Part shown: positions 56,217-63,748 of the stretch, one piece after another
Layout of the letters: each line of letters opens with the position of its first letter
Numbering within the stretch: the stretch's first letter is position 1
DNA from: Jatrophihabitans sp.
GTDB taxonomy: Bacteria; Actinomycetota; Actinomycetes; Mycobacteriales; Jatrophihabitantaceae
Reading direction: 5' to 3'
NCBI GenBank assembly: GCA_036399055.1
Contig: DASWNX010000018.1
Coordinates: 62,001-126,000 of the forward strand
Length of the DNA stretch: 64,000 nt
Made by a program: the position numbers and the translations under genes
The notes under the pieces: model-generated
What the model saw: the letters and a program-made list of their open reading frames with translations, nothing else
Database searches by the model: none
Told to the model about the DNA's origin: nothing

Positions 56217-58062
56217 TGCTGGTCACAACTCCCTGCAACATGTCGGCGAGGTCGGCCGCTCTGAAGGGCATCCCCCGAACCTGGGTCACCGAGATGACGT
56301 CGGTGAGATAGCGGCCTCGGACCAACAACGCGAGCTGGCCCATGTTCATTTCCGGGATGACGACCCTGTCATAACCGGCCAGCACCTCTCCCAGGTTGGC
56401 CGGGAACGGGTTGAGGTGGCGCAGGTGAGCCTGGGCTATCGAGTGACCGGACCGGCGCACCCGCCGCACCGCAGCTCCGATCGGGCCGTAGGTCGAGCCC
56501 CAGCCCAGCACCAGCACCTTCGCGTCGCCGGTGGCGTCGTCGACTTCGAGCGCCGGGATGGTCTTGGCGATGCCGTCGACCTTGGCTTGCCTGGTGCGGA
56601 CCATGAAGTCGTGGTTGTCCGGGTCGTAGGAGATGTTGCCGGTCTTGTCGGCCTTCTCGATGCCGCCGATCCGGTGCTCCAGCCCGGCGGTGCCCGGAAT
56701 GGCCCACGGCCGCGCCAGGGTCTCCGGGTCGCGCAGGTAAGGCAGGAACTCCCCGTCCTCGCCGTTGGGCTTGTCGATGAAGCTGACCGTGAGGTCGGGC
56801 AACTCCGCCAGCTCGGGCAGTCGCCAGGGCTCCGAGCCGTTGGCGATGTAGCCGTCGGAGAGCAGGAACACCGGCGTGCGGTAAGCGGTGGCGATCCGGA
56901 TCGCCTCGATGGCGGCGTCGAAGCAGTCCGCCGGCGAGCGGGGCGCCACGATGGGCACCGGCGCCTCGCCGTTACGGCCGTACATCGCCTGCAACAGGTC
57001 GCTCTGCTCGGTCTTGGTAGGCAGGCCGGTGGACGGGCCGCCACGCTGGACGTCGACGATCACCAGGGGGAGCTCCAGGCTGACCGCCAGGCCGATCGTC
57101 TCGGCCTTGAGCGCGATGCCGGGTCCTGAGGATGTGGTGACACCCAGCGCGCCGCCGAATGACGCGCCCAGCGCCGCGCCGATGCCGGCGATCTCGTCCT
57201 CGGCCTGGAAGGTGGTCACGCCGAAGCGCTTGTGCTTGGACAGCTCATGCAGGATGTCGGAGGCCGGCGTGATCGGGTAAGCGCCGAGGAACAGCGGCAG
57301 CTTCGTCAGCTGGGCGCCCGCGATGAGGCCGTAGGCCAGGGCCAGGTTGCCGGCGATGTTGCGGTAGCTGCCGGGGGCCAGCGGAGCCGGCTTGATCTCG
57401 TAGGAGACGCCGAAGGCCTCGGTGGTCTCGCCGTAGTTCCAGCCGGCCCTGAACGCCGCGATGTTGGCCTCGGCGATCTCAGGCTTCTTGGCGAACTTCT
57501 CCCGCAGGAACTGCAGGGTGCCCTCGATCGGCCGGGAGTACATCCAGGACAGCAGCCCCAGGGCGTACATGTTCTTGGAGCGTCCGGCGTCCTTGCGGGA
57601 CAGGTCGGTGTGGGCCAGTGCGTCCAGGGTCAGCTGGGTGAGGTCCAGGGCGTGCACCGTGAACGAGTCCAGGGTGCCGTCGGTCAGGGGGTTGGAGGAC
57701 CAGCCGATCCGGGCCAGCGCGCGCTCGGTGAAGTCACGGGTGTCGACGATGATCGTGGCGCCCTTGAGCAGGTCGCCGAGGTTGGCTTTCAGAGCCGCCG
57801 GGTTCATCGCCACCAGCACATCGGGCCGGTCACCCGGGGTCAGGATGTCGTGGTCGGCGAAGTGCAGCTGGAACGACGAGACCCCGGCCAGCGTCCCGGC
57901 AGGCGCCCGGATCTCGGCGGGGAAGTTGGGCTGGCTGGACAGGTCGTTACCGAAGTTGGCCGTCTCCTGGGTGAAGCGGTCGCCGGTCAGCTGCATGCCG
58001 TCCCCAGAGTCACCCGCGATCCTGATGACTACGCGATCAAGTTGCTGGACCTCTGTGGACAT
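56209..58062 (-). CDS. korA: 2-oxoacid:ferredoxin oxidoreductase alpha subunit
   Basis: The 617-aa subunit is the fused gamma-alpha type. The N-terminal gamma-like domain runs RIAGDSGDGMQLTGDRFTQE to about residue 190; the pyrimidine-binding alpha domain follows with GAYPITPASDILHELSKHK, TFQAEDEIAGIGAALGASFGG and TTSSGPGIALKAE, ending in a transketolase-C-like part (VLVLGWGSTYGPI). GGAGGCGG lies before the ATG at 58062; the frame is open 27 codons further without similarity. It leads the korA-korB-rarD operon. Confidence 0.92.
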   Translation of the reverse strand: MSTEVQQLDRVVIRIAGDSGDGMQLTGDRFTQETANFGNDLSSQPNFPAEIRAPAGTLAGVSSFQLHFADHDILTPGDRPDVLVAMNPAALKANLGDLLKGATIIVDTRDFTERALARIGWSSNPLTDGTLDSFTVHALDLTQLTLDALAHTDLSRKDAGRSKNMYALGLLSWMYSRPIEGTLQFLREKFAKKPEIAEANIAAFRAGWNYGETTEAFGVSYEIKPAPLAPGSYRNIAGNLALAYGLIAGAQLTKLPLFLGAYPITPASDILHELSKHKRFGVTTFQAEDEIAGIGAALGASFGGALGVTTSSGPGIALKAETIGLAVSLELPLVIVDVQRGGPSTGLPTKTEQSDLLQAMYGRNGEAPVPIVAPRSPADCFDAAIEAIRIATAYRTPVFLLSDGYIANGSEPWRLPELAELPDLTVSFIDKPNGEDGEFLPYLRDPETLARPWAIPGTAGLEHRIGGIEKADKTGNISYDPDNHDFMVRTRQAKVDGIAKTIPALEVDDATGDAKVLVLGWGSTYGPIGAAVRRVRRSGHSIAQAHLRHLNPFPANLGEVLAGYDRVVIPEMNMGQLALLVRGRYLTDVISVTQVRGMPFRAADLADMLQGVVTSND

Positions 58063-58247
58063 GCGGCTGTCCGCCTCCAATACCACTAATGAAAAATAGT
58101 CGCCGAACTGGCACGGCTCACGCCTCAGGCGCTGCCCCTCCATCGTAGAGAGTGGCGGGCGTCAATCCGAGTGGCTTCGCTCACGGCTGTCCGGGCTTGT
58201 GGAAAACTTTTGTATCTGGTGGAAGTGTCTGTCTAGCCTTGTTCGGT

Positions 58248-58553
58248 ATGCGAGCACCGGATGAGGCGCAGGGTCCCGCGACCGGCATCGAAGTCGATTT
58301 CACAGACCTATCAGAGCTGGTGGGCACGTTGAGAGCTCTGGCTGGTGAGCTGGCGTGGAATGGTGCTTTATGTGGTCATGTGAATGATCCTGACCTTGCG
58401 GACGCAATTGGTCGAGTAGAACGCAACTGGCACAAACACCGAGTCACATTGCAGACATTCCTAGACAGCGCGACTGGCTCGGTCGCGGCCAGTCTAGCTC
58501 GATATCGTCGAATTGAGACTCGGTTAACGCGGATGGCCGCAGGGGCCCGGTAG
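58248..58553 (+). CDS. Small helical protein, possibly WXG100-like
   Basis: A 101-aa acidic/helical protein of unknown function. After an acidic head (IEVDFTDLSELVGTLRAL) comes a central W and a second helix around NWHKHRVTLQTFLDSATGSVAASL. The length and two-helix plan resemble WXG100/ESX-type proteins, but the W-x-G turn is not present (AWNGALCG is nearest), so this is only a suggestion. No ribosome site is evident before the ATG. It is divergent from korA and followed by another small unassigned gene after 287 bp with no gene. Confidence 0.5.
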   Translation: MRAPDEAQGPATGIEVDFTDLSELVGTLRALAGELAWNGALCGHVNDPDLADAIGRVERNWHKHRVTLQTFLDSATGSVAASLARYRRIETRLTRMAAGAR

Positions 58554-58840
58554 GACTGCCCTGGACGGCATCGGCAGCCCCGCACCGGCGGCGATCCACC
58601 CGCCGCGGACATGAGGGCCAGCTGGGAAAGCCCTTACCCGGAATAGCCTTCCCGGACTGCTTCTGGTTTGAAGACCGTCCGGATGGTATTTTCTCGCAAG
58701 GACAGTGTCCGAATTGAAGCAGATTGAGCAATGACTTTCCTGAAACATGTCTAGAAGCCCGGCGTCGCGGGTACTACCAACGCGGCTACCGAAACCCGGT
58801 GCTGGTGTTCCGCGTATTTGCACGTGAGCAAGGGGGCGTT

Positions 58841-59245
58841 ATGGACAGCGATCTCCACGCGTTGGAGTTGCCGGCCTTTGAGCTGGACTGTCGCGACTGG
58901 CTGGTAGCCACGCCGAACGACGGCTCGGTGCCCGAAGAGGTGGCCGGCGCTCCTGTGGTCGCTGTGCTCAGCACGGCTGTCATCCACTCCAATGAGCTGA
59001 CTCCCGCCAGCGCCGTGCTCAGCATCGGCCTGCTGGACGAGCCGGTCGAGTCGGTCCGGCTCGACGCCGACAGCCCGGTCGCCGAGCTGATCGACGTGGA
59101 CGTCGCAGCCGGGTCAGCGCGCTATGTGGTGCCGGCGCCCGACGGGCAGCTGGCGCTGCTGGCCGAGTTCACCGGCGGCGGCAACTGCGTCGAGCTGCTG
59201 CAGAGGTTCGAGCAGCTCATGGCCTCCTTCCGGTGGGCCAACTAA
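58841..59245 (+). CDS. Conserved-looking protein of unknown function (134 aa)
   Basis: The ATG has AGGGGG about five bases upstream. The protein is acidic, with no signal peptide or membrane helix. It contains VAGAPVVAVLSTAVIHSNEL and SAVLSIGLLDEP in the first half and ends QLALLAEFTGGGNCVELLQRFEQLMASFRWAN, an amphipathic helix. Codon use is like the neighbours, so I take it as real. It has the look of proteins paired with small ESX-like genes, but no family is recognised. Confidence 0.6.
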   Translation: MDSDLHALELPAFELDCRDWLVATPNDGSVPEEVAGAPVVAVLSTAVIHSNELTPASAVLSIGLLDEPVESVRLDADSPVAELIDVDVAAGSARYVVPAPDGQLALLAEFTGGGNCVELLQRFEQLMASFRWAN

Positions 59246-59262
59246 CGCCTTACGTTGTTTGG

Positions 59263-59268
59263 CATACT
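59263..59268 (+). promoter_or_regulatory. -10 element CATACT of a leaderless small ORF
   Basis: CATACT within TTTGGCATACTGAT ends seven bases before the ATG at 59275, so transcription would start at or next to that ATG and give a leaderless message. The -35 side shows no strong hexamer. Confidence 0.45.
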
Positions 59269-59274
59269 GATCCC

Positions 59275-59379
59275 ATGAGCCAGCGTCACCGCCCTCGAGT
59301 GGTTACGCTGCCGCGCGCGTTCTGGCAGGTGTCCTTCTGGACCACCCGGCGCGCGCACTCCTTCGACCAGAGCTGTTAG
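59275..59379 (+). CDS. Possible cysteine-responsive leader peptide (34 aa)
   Basis: A short ORF reads MSQRHRPRVV... and ends SFDQSC followed by TAG, so its last sense codon is a Cys codon (TGT). It lies 59 bp ahead of a cysteine-dioxygenase-like gene and begins directly downstream of a -10 element. Leaderless short ORFs with Cys codons that act as cysteine sensors are known ahead of sulfur genes in mycobacteria, but those carry several Cys codons, whereas this has one at the end. The basic, Trp-containing peptide has no other recognisable feature. Confidence 0.5.
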   Translation: MSQRHRPRVVTLPRAFWQVSFWTTRRAHSFDQSC

Positions 59380-59438
59380 CCCAGGTTCGGACCGCTGTCG
59401 CGGTCCTGTCCTGTCCTTGCTAGCTCTGGAGCACCGTT

Positions 59439-60020
59439 ATGAGCGCCAACAGGCGTATGACCGGCGCGCGCCGGCAATTTCTGAACCCGATTGAACTGTT
59501 GGAGTACACCAGATTCGTGGCCGGTGAGGTCTTGACGGGCTGGTACCCCGAGGTGGAGTACGACGAGGACGAACGGTGGCATCAGCGGCTCAGCCGCGAC
59601 CAGCGGGTGGATCTCTGGTTGATCAGCTGGCTTCCCACCCAAGGCACCCAGTTGCATGATCACGGCGGCTCCGCCGGTGCCTTCACAGTGCTCAGCGGTG
59701 AACTCGCCGAGGTGATCCATCAACCTCGCCGGGTGCCCGGCCGTCGGCCAGTGGCACGAGGGCCACGCGATGGACCGGCGCTGGTGGAGCGGCTCCGGGT
59801 CACCGGTGCTGGCGTCGGGTTCGGCCCGCACTACGTCCATGACGTGCGTAACGTCTCCAGCGCCCCGGCGGTCAGCGTGCATGCCTATTCACCGCCGTTG
59901 ACCGCTATGAATTTCTATGACCTCGATCAGGCCGGCGTGCTACAAAAACTCGCGAGTGTAAGAACCGAGGATCCGGAGATGTCAGTGAGTTTCGACGATC
60001 AGGGCAATCCGGCGGCATGA
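59439..60020 (+). CDS. Cysteine dioxygenase family protein
   Basis: The 193-aa cupin has the metal motif H-x-H at His73/His75 (TQLHDHGGSAGAFTVLSGEL) and a third histidine in FGPHYVHDVRN (His131 or His134), the three-His site of type I cysteine dioxygenases, which oxidise cysteine to cysteine sulfinate. The family's Tyr/Cys crosslink partners are not obvious, so another thiol could be the substrate. Its stop overlaps the ATG of a rhodanese gene, a common bacterial pairing that supports a sulfur role. Confidence 0.85.
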   Translation: MSANRRMTGARRQFLNPIELLEYTRFVAGEVLTGWYPEVEYDEDERWHQRLSRDQRVDLWLISWLPTQGTQLHDHGGSAGAFTVLSGELAEVIHQPRRVPGRRPVARGPRDGPALVERLRVTGAGVGFGPHYVHDVRNVSSAPAVSVHAYSPPLTAMNFYDLDQAGVLQKLASVRTEDPEMSVSFDDQGNPAA

Positions 60021-60508
60021 CCGGGCCAGAGGCAAAATTCAGTGAGGTGGATGATTTGTTAGCAGACGCCCGGGCCCGGCTGGACCGGCTGAGCGTCTCC
60101 CAGGCAGTCGCCGCGGTCCACGCCGGGGCCCGACTGGTGGACATCCGACCTGCCTGGCAGCGTGCCCGGGACGGCGAGATCAGCGGTTGCCTGATCGTGG
60201 AGCGCAATCATCTGGAATGGCGGCTGCACCCGCGCTCGGCTGCCCGGCTGCCCTGGGCTAGGCCGGGGCAACGGTGGATCGTGGTGTGCGCCGCGGGCTA
60301 CACCTCCTCGCTGGCGGCCGCGTCGCTGTGCTCGATCGGAGTCGAGGCGACCGACCTGATCGGCGGCATCAAGGCGTGGCGAGAAGCTGGCCTGCCCCTG
60401 CTGCCGGGGCCCAGCCGGGTGGAGCAGGTAGTCGCGACGCCGGGTAACGAGGCTGGCCCAGCGGCTGCCCTGTTACCGCCGGCGCCCCAGCCGGGCAGCC
60501 AGCCCTGA
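60017..60508 (+). CDS. Rhodanese-domain sulfurtransferase
   Basis: A 163-aa single-domain rhodanese. ARLVDIRPAWQRARDGEISG is the CH2A-like block and VVCAAGYTSSLAAASL carries the catalytic Cys91 in a six-residue loop (CAAGYT), the length associated with sulfur rather than phosphate chemistry. DLIGGIKAWREAGLP closes the domain and a Pro/Ala-rich tail follows. Co-translated with the cysteine-dioxygenase-like gene (ATGA overlap), it probably handles sulfane sulfur from thiol oxidation. Confidence 0.9.
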   Translation: MTGPEAKFSEVDDLLADARARLDRLSVSQAVAAVHAGARLVDIRPAWQRARDGEISGCLIVERNHLEWRLHPRSAARLPWARPGQRWIVVCAAGYTSSLAAASLCSIGVEATDLIGGIKAWREAGLPLLPGPSRVEQVVATPGNEAGPAAALLPPAPQPGSQP

Positions 60509-60546
60509 GCCACGGCGCTGCTCAACCAGGGCCGATCTCGGGCCAA

Positions 60547-61446
60547 TCAGAGCGAGGCCACCTGGGCTACCCGGGCCAGCTCCCGCTGAGCCACTTCGAT
60601 GACGTACTGGCCGTAGCCTGACTTGGCCAGCGCCTGGCCCAGGGCCAGCGCCTGGTCGGCGTCGATATACCCCCGGGCCAGCGCGATCTCTTCCAGGCAG
60701 GCGATCCGGACCCCTTGGCGATGCTCGAGGACTTGCACGAACTGGCCGGCTTCGAGCAGCGAGTCATGGGTGCCGGTGTCCAGCCATGCGGTGCCTCGGC
60801 CCAGGTCTACGAGCTCGGCCGTGCCCTGGGCCACGTACAGGTTGTTCAGGTCGGTGATCTCAAGCTCGCCGCGGGCGGAGGGCCGAAGCTCAGCCGCGGC
60901 GTCCAGAACGGCGTTGTCGTAGAAATACAGCCCCGTCACCGCCAGGTTCGACTTCGGCACGGCCGGCTTCTCCTCGATCGAGATCAGCCGGCCGTCGGCG
61001 TCTGCCTCGGCGACGCCGTAGCGCTGGGGATCTGAGACCTGGTAGCCGAACAGCCGGCAGCCGACCGTGAGCTGCGCGGCGTCGGTCAGGGTGCGCCCGA
61101 GCAGGTGGCCGTAGAAGATGTTGTCGCCGAGGACCAGCGCCACGCTCTGCGAGCCGACATGCTCGCGGCCGATCAGGAATGCCTGGGCCAGGCCGGCCGG
61201 CTCGGGTTGCACCGCGTAGCTCAGCTCGATGCCGAAATCCGATCCGTCCCCGAGCAGCCGGATGAACTGGTCCTGGTCGTGCGGGGTGGTTATGATCAGG
61301 ATCTCGGTGATGCCGGCCAGCATCAGCACCGACAACGGGTAGTAGATCATCGGCTTGTCATAGACCGGCAGCAGTTGCTTGCTCACCGCACGGGTGATCG
61401 GATGCAGGCGCGAGCCGGAGCCGCCGGCGAGGATGATGCCCTTCAT
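60547..61446 (-). CDS. rmlA: Glucose-1-phosphate thymidylyltransferase
   Basis: The 299-aa nucleotidyltransferase makes dTDP-glucose, the first step to dTDP-rhamnose for the cell wall. It has [30 protein letters not shown] (given here as [11 protein letters not shown] and [11 protein letters not shown]), [30 protein letters not shown] read as [10 protein letters not shown], and [14 protein letters not shown]. All match the short RmlA type with full length. It is the second gene after yajQ on the minus strand, 12 bp apart. Confidence 0.95.
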   Translation of the reverse strand: MKGIILAGGSGSRLHPITRAVSKQLLPVYDKPMIYYPLSVLMLAGITEILIITTPHDQDQFIRLLGDGSDFGIELSYAVQPEPAGLAQAFLIGREHVGSQSVALVLGDNIFYGHLLGRTLTDAAQLTVGCRLFGYQVSDPQRYGVAEADADGRLISIEEKPAVPKSNLAVTGLYFYDNAVLDAAAELRPSARGELEITDLNNLYVAQGTAELVDLGRGTAWLDTGTHDSLLEAGQFVQVLEHRQGVRIACLEEIALARGYIDADQALALGQALAKSGYGQYVIEVAQRELARVAQVASL

Positions 61447-61458
61447 CGAGGTCGCGGG

Positions 61459-61950
61459 TTACCGGTAGTTGTCAAATTGCAGCGCCACGCCGAAATCGCC
61501 GGCCTTGAGCAGCGCGATGACGGCCTGGAGATCGTCGCGCTTCTTGCCCGAGACCCGTAACTGCTCTCCCTGAATCTGGGCCTGGACGCCCTTAGGGCCC
61601 TCGTCGCGGATGGCCTTGGCGATCTTCTTCGCCACGTCGGACTCAATGCCCTGCTTGAGCGAGCCGGTGATCACGTACTGCTTGCCAGAGGCCTTGGGCT
61701 CGCCGGCGTCCAGCGCCTTGAGCGAGATCGACCGCTTGATCAGCTTCTCCTTGAACACCTCCAGGGCAGCCACGGCTCGCTCCTCGGTGTCGGCCTTGAC
61801 AGTGATGCCGAGCTCGCCTGACCAGTCGATCGAGGCGTTCGTGCCCCGGAAGTCGAAGCGCTGGGTGAGTTCTTTGGCGGCCTGGTTGAGGGCGTTGTCG
61901 GCTTCCTGGCGATCGATCTTGCTGACGACGTCGAAGGACGGATCGGCCAT
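61459..61950 (-). CDS. yajQ: YajQ family nucleotide-binding protein
   Basis: The 163-aa protein is the full DUF520 length, with [69 protein letters not shown] and [11 protein letters not shown] at the C-terminus. YajQ proteins bind nucleotides including c-di-GMP and tRNA; the role in actinobacteria is unclear. The start is the ATG at 61950; a longer open frame upstream runs through the non-coding region before tRNA-Tyr. Confidence 0.93.
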   Translation of the reverse strand: MADPSFDVVSKIDRQEADNALNQAAKELTQRFDFRGTNASIDWSGELGITVKADTEERAVAALEVFKEKLIKRSISLKALDAGEPKASGKQYVITGSLKQGIESDVAKKIAKAIRDEGPKGVQAQIQGEQLRVSGKKRDDLQAVIALLKAGDFGVALQFDNYR

Positions 61951-62219
61951 GGCGTTCGATGCTCCTAGCGAGTGGGTGTTCAACTGGCAGTGATGCTGAT
62001 GTGCTACCGCGACGGTAGCGGAGCGACTCGCCGAGGGAAGTGCCGGCCGGGTTCGCCACGGTGACTCCCCTCCGGGACGCGGGCTGCCGCTGGCGCTCCC
62101 AGCCGGGGCTGAAGCCCGGTGATGACCTCGTGTACGCTCGTTTGCGCCCACACCGGTTGGCGTGCGGCAGCAGGGATGCGCAGGTCCTGGCGCAGTAGTT
62201 GATACGGTGTGTCGTCCAA

Positions 62220-62301
<82 letters not shown>

Positions 62302-62307
62302 CAGAAC

Positions 62308-62340
62308 GGACCTCTCGGCTTGATGCCGAGGGGTCCTTTC
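62308..62340 (+). terminator. Terminator of tRNA-Tyr
   Basis: A 12-bp stem, GGACCTCTCGGC with GCCGAGGGGTCC (one G-T pair), with a five-base loop begins six bases after tRNA-Tyr and is followed by TTTCTCTT. Confidence 0.8.
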
Positions 62341-62449
62341 TCTTGCCCGCTCGTCCGCCTGAGCAGGCGGCAGGAACCCCGGACGCGCGGCGTGATGGAC
62401 GCTTCGGCTGGCCCCCCGACCAGATTGTCTACGGATTCGTAGCTAGGGG

Positions 62450-62478
62450 TTGTCAACTGACTACTTAGGGTTCATACT
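62450..62478 (+). promoter_or_regulatory. Sigma-70-type promoter TTGTCA-N17-CATACT
   Basis: The -35 TTGTCA (62450-62455) and -10 CATACT (62473-62478) have ideal 17-bp spacing. The predicted start falls near 62485, the first base of the strong hairpin at 62485-62520. It could serve a very short RNA or the downstream tRNA-Thr/tRNA-Met/rpmG genes. Confidence 0.5.
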
Positions 62479-62484
62479 TATTAC

Positions 62485-62524
62485 GCCCTGGTGGTCGTTC
62501 CCCCGTGCGATCACCAGGGCTTTT
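62485..62524 (+). terminator. 13-bp hairpin with T-run
   Basis: GCCCTGGTGGTCG (62485-62497) pairs with CGATCACCAGGGC (62508-62520), one pair being G-T, across a ten-base loop, followed by TTTT. It may stop any read-through into the tRNA-Thr region or shape the 5' end of a transcript begun just upstream. Confidence 0.65.
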
Positions 62525-62643
62525 CCATGCCCGCCTGCGGCGGGTCCGCCCAATTTAGAGAACGGCATCGAGGTCGGGTAGAGTTCACCCGGCGTTGAAA
62601 GCAGCCTGGTCAGCACGCGGCCAAGCTGTCTGAACGCCAGCTG

Positions 62644-62716
62644 GCCCCCTTAGCTCAGTCGGCAGAGCGTCTCCATGGTAAGGAGAAGGTCTACGGTTCG
62701 ATTCCGTAAGGGGGCT
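62644..62716 (+). tRNA. tRNA-Thr (anticodon GGT)
   Basis: A 73-nt tRNA with acceptor GCCCCCT/AGGGGGC, D-arm GCTCAGTCGGCAGAGC, anticodon arm TCTCC-ATGGTAA-GGAGA with GGT at 62677-62679 and T-arm TACGG-TTCGATT-CCGTA. CCA is not encoded. A TAGAGT about 65 bases upstream could be its -10. Confidence 0.96.
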
Positions 62717-62837
62717 CTGGTTCGCCGGAGCACTCGCTGACGATGGTCCGGCAGTTCCACGCCAGCCGTCGCCGGCGCATCCAACAGGCATATTCTCGTG
62801 CCCAGCGCGGTTGCACCGAGGCGTCTGGGCCGAACAA

Positions 62838-62911
62838 GGCGGGGTAGCTCAGCCTGGTAGAGCAAGCGGCTCATAATCGCTGTGTCGCCGGTTCAAGTCC
62901 GGCCCTCGCTA
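62838..62911 (+). tRNA. tRNA-Met (anticodon CAT, elongator type)
   Basis: A 74-nt tRNA with acceptor GGCGGGG/CCTCGCT (two G-T pairs), D-arm GCTCAGCCTGGTAGAGC, anticodon arm AGCGG-CTCATAA-TCGCT with CAT at 62872-62874 and T-arm GCCGG-TTCAAGT-CCGGC. The paired first acceptor position and lack of the three G-C pairs in the anticodon stem mark it as elongator. Confidence 0.95.
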
Positions 62912-62951
62912 CCGAACAGATCGCACGACCTTCTACTGAAAGGCACGAGAA

Positions 62952-63116
62952 GTGGCAGCCACTGACGTCCGACCGAAGATCACCTTGGCGTGCCAGGAGT
63001 GCAAGCATCGCAACTACATCACCAAGAAGAACCGCCGTAACGACCCCGACCGGCTGGATCTGAAGAAGTTCTGCCCGAACTGCGGAAAGCACACCGACCA
63101 CCGCGAAACCCGCTAG
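62952..63116 (+). CDS. rpmG: 50S ribosomal protein L33, zinc-binding form
   Basis: A 54-aa ribosomal protein, GTG start, reading [20 protein letters not shown], then [20 protein letters not shown] and [14 protein letters not shown]. The two C-x2-C pairs form a zinc ribbon, so this is the C-plus paralogue; many actinobacteria also keep a zinc-free copy under zinc control. The order tRNA-Thr, tRNA-Met, rpmG, hadA, hadB is the usual actinobacterial one. GAAAGG lies upstream. Confidence 0.96.
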   Translation: MAATDVRPKITLACQECKHRNYITKKNRRNDPDRLDLKKFCPNCGKHTDHRETR

Positions 63117-63130
63117 AGACTTGACCGCGT

Positions 63131-63171
63131 GACTGGCGCCGCCCCGACAGGGACGGCGCCAGTCGCCGTTT
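63131..63171 (+). terminator. Terminator after rpmG
   Basis: A perfect 11-bp stem, GACTGGCGCCG with CGGCGCCAGTC, encloses a 12-base loop that can pair further (CCC with GGG) and is followed by GCCGTTT. It lies 14 bases after the rpmG stop. Confidence 0.75.
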
Positions 63172-63292
63172 GTCGCTCCTGGCCTGGCCGCGTGATGGGC
63201 CGGCGGTCGCCGCCCCAGGCCGGCGATCAGGGCCGGCACTCGGGCGAGGCGGCTTTCAGCCCCACGACACCGGGTGAGATAGCGTGCGGGGT

Positions 63293-63748
63293 ATGCCGCT
63301 GGATCAGTCATTCGAAGGGCGGGTATACCCGCCCACCCGGCCCTATGAGGTCGCCCGCGAGAAGATCCGTGAGTTCGCCGACGCGATCGGGGACGACAAC
63401 CCGGTCTACCGCGATCAGGCGGCGGCGAAGGCCTGTGGATACTCCGACGTCATCGCTCCGCCGACCTTTCCCATCCTCATGTCGATGCGGGCGGCCTCGC
63501 AGGTGATCGCCGACCCGGAGTTCGGGCTCGACTACTCCAAAGTGGTGCACGGCGAGCAGCGGTTCAGCTACTCGCGGCCGGTCCAGGCCGGCGATGTGCT
63601 GCAGGTGACCGTCCGGGTGGAGTCGGTCCGGGTGGCGGCCGGCAACGACCTGATCACCACTCGGGGTGACATCACCACGCTGGACGGCGAGCTGGTGGTC
63701 ACCGCCTACTCGACTTTGGTGGCCCGCGGCACGGCGGTGCAGGAATGA
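63293..63748 (+). CDS. hadA: MaoC-like dehydratase subunit HadA
   Basis: A 151-aa hot-dog protein with the N-terminal MaoC/FAS1-like domain: PYEVAREKIREFADAIGDDNPVYRD, IAPPTFPILMSM and HGEQRFSYSRPVQAGDVLQV. In mycobacteria HadA is the substrate-binding partner of the catalytic HadB in the FAS-II 3-hydroxyacyl-ACP dehydratase. Relatives occur in actinomycetes with and without mycolic acids. The ATG at 63293 is preferred to the GTG three codons upstream. The stop overlaps hadB (ATGA). Confidence 0.92.
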   Translation: MPLDQSFEGRVYPPTRPYEVAREKIREFADAIGDDNPVYRDQAAAKACGYSDVIAPPTFPILMSMRAASQVIADPEFGLDYSKVVHGEQRFSYSRPVQAGDVLQVTVRVESVRVAAGNDLITTRGDITTLDGELVVTAYSTLVARGTAVQE

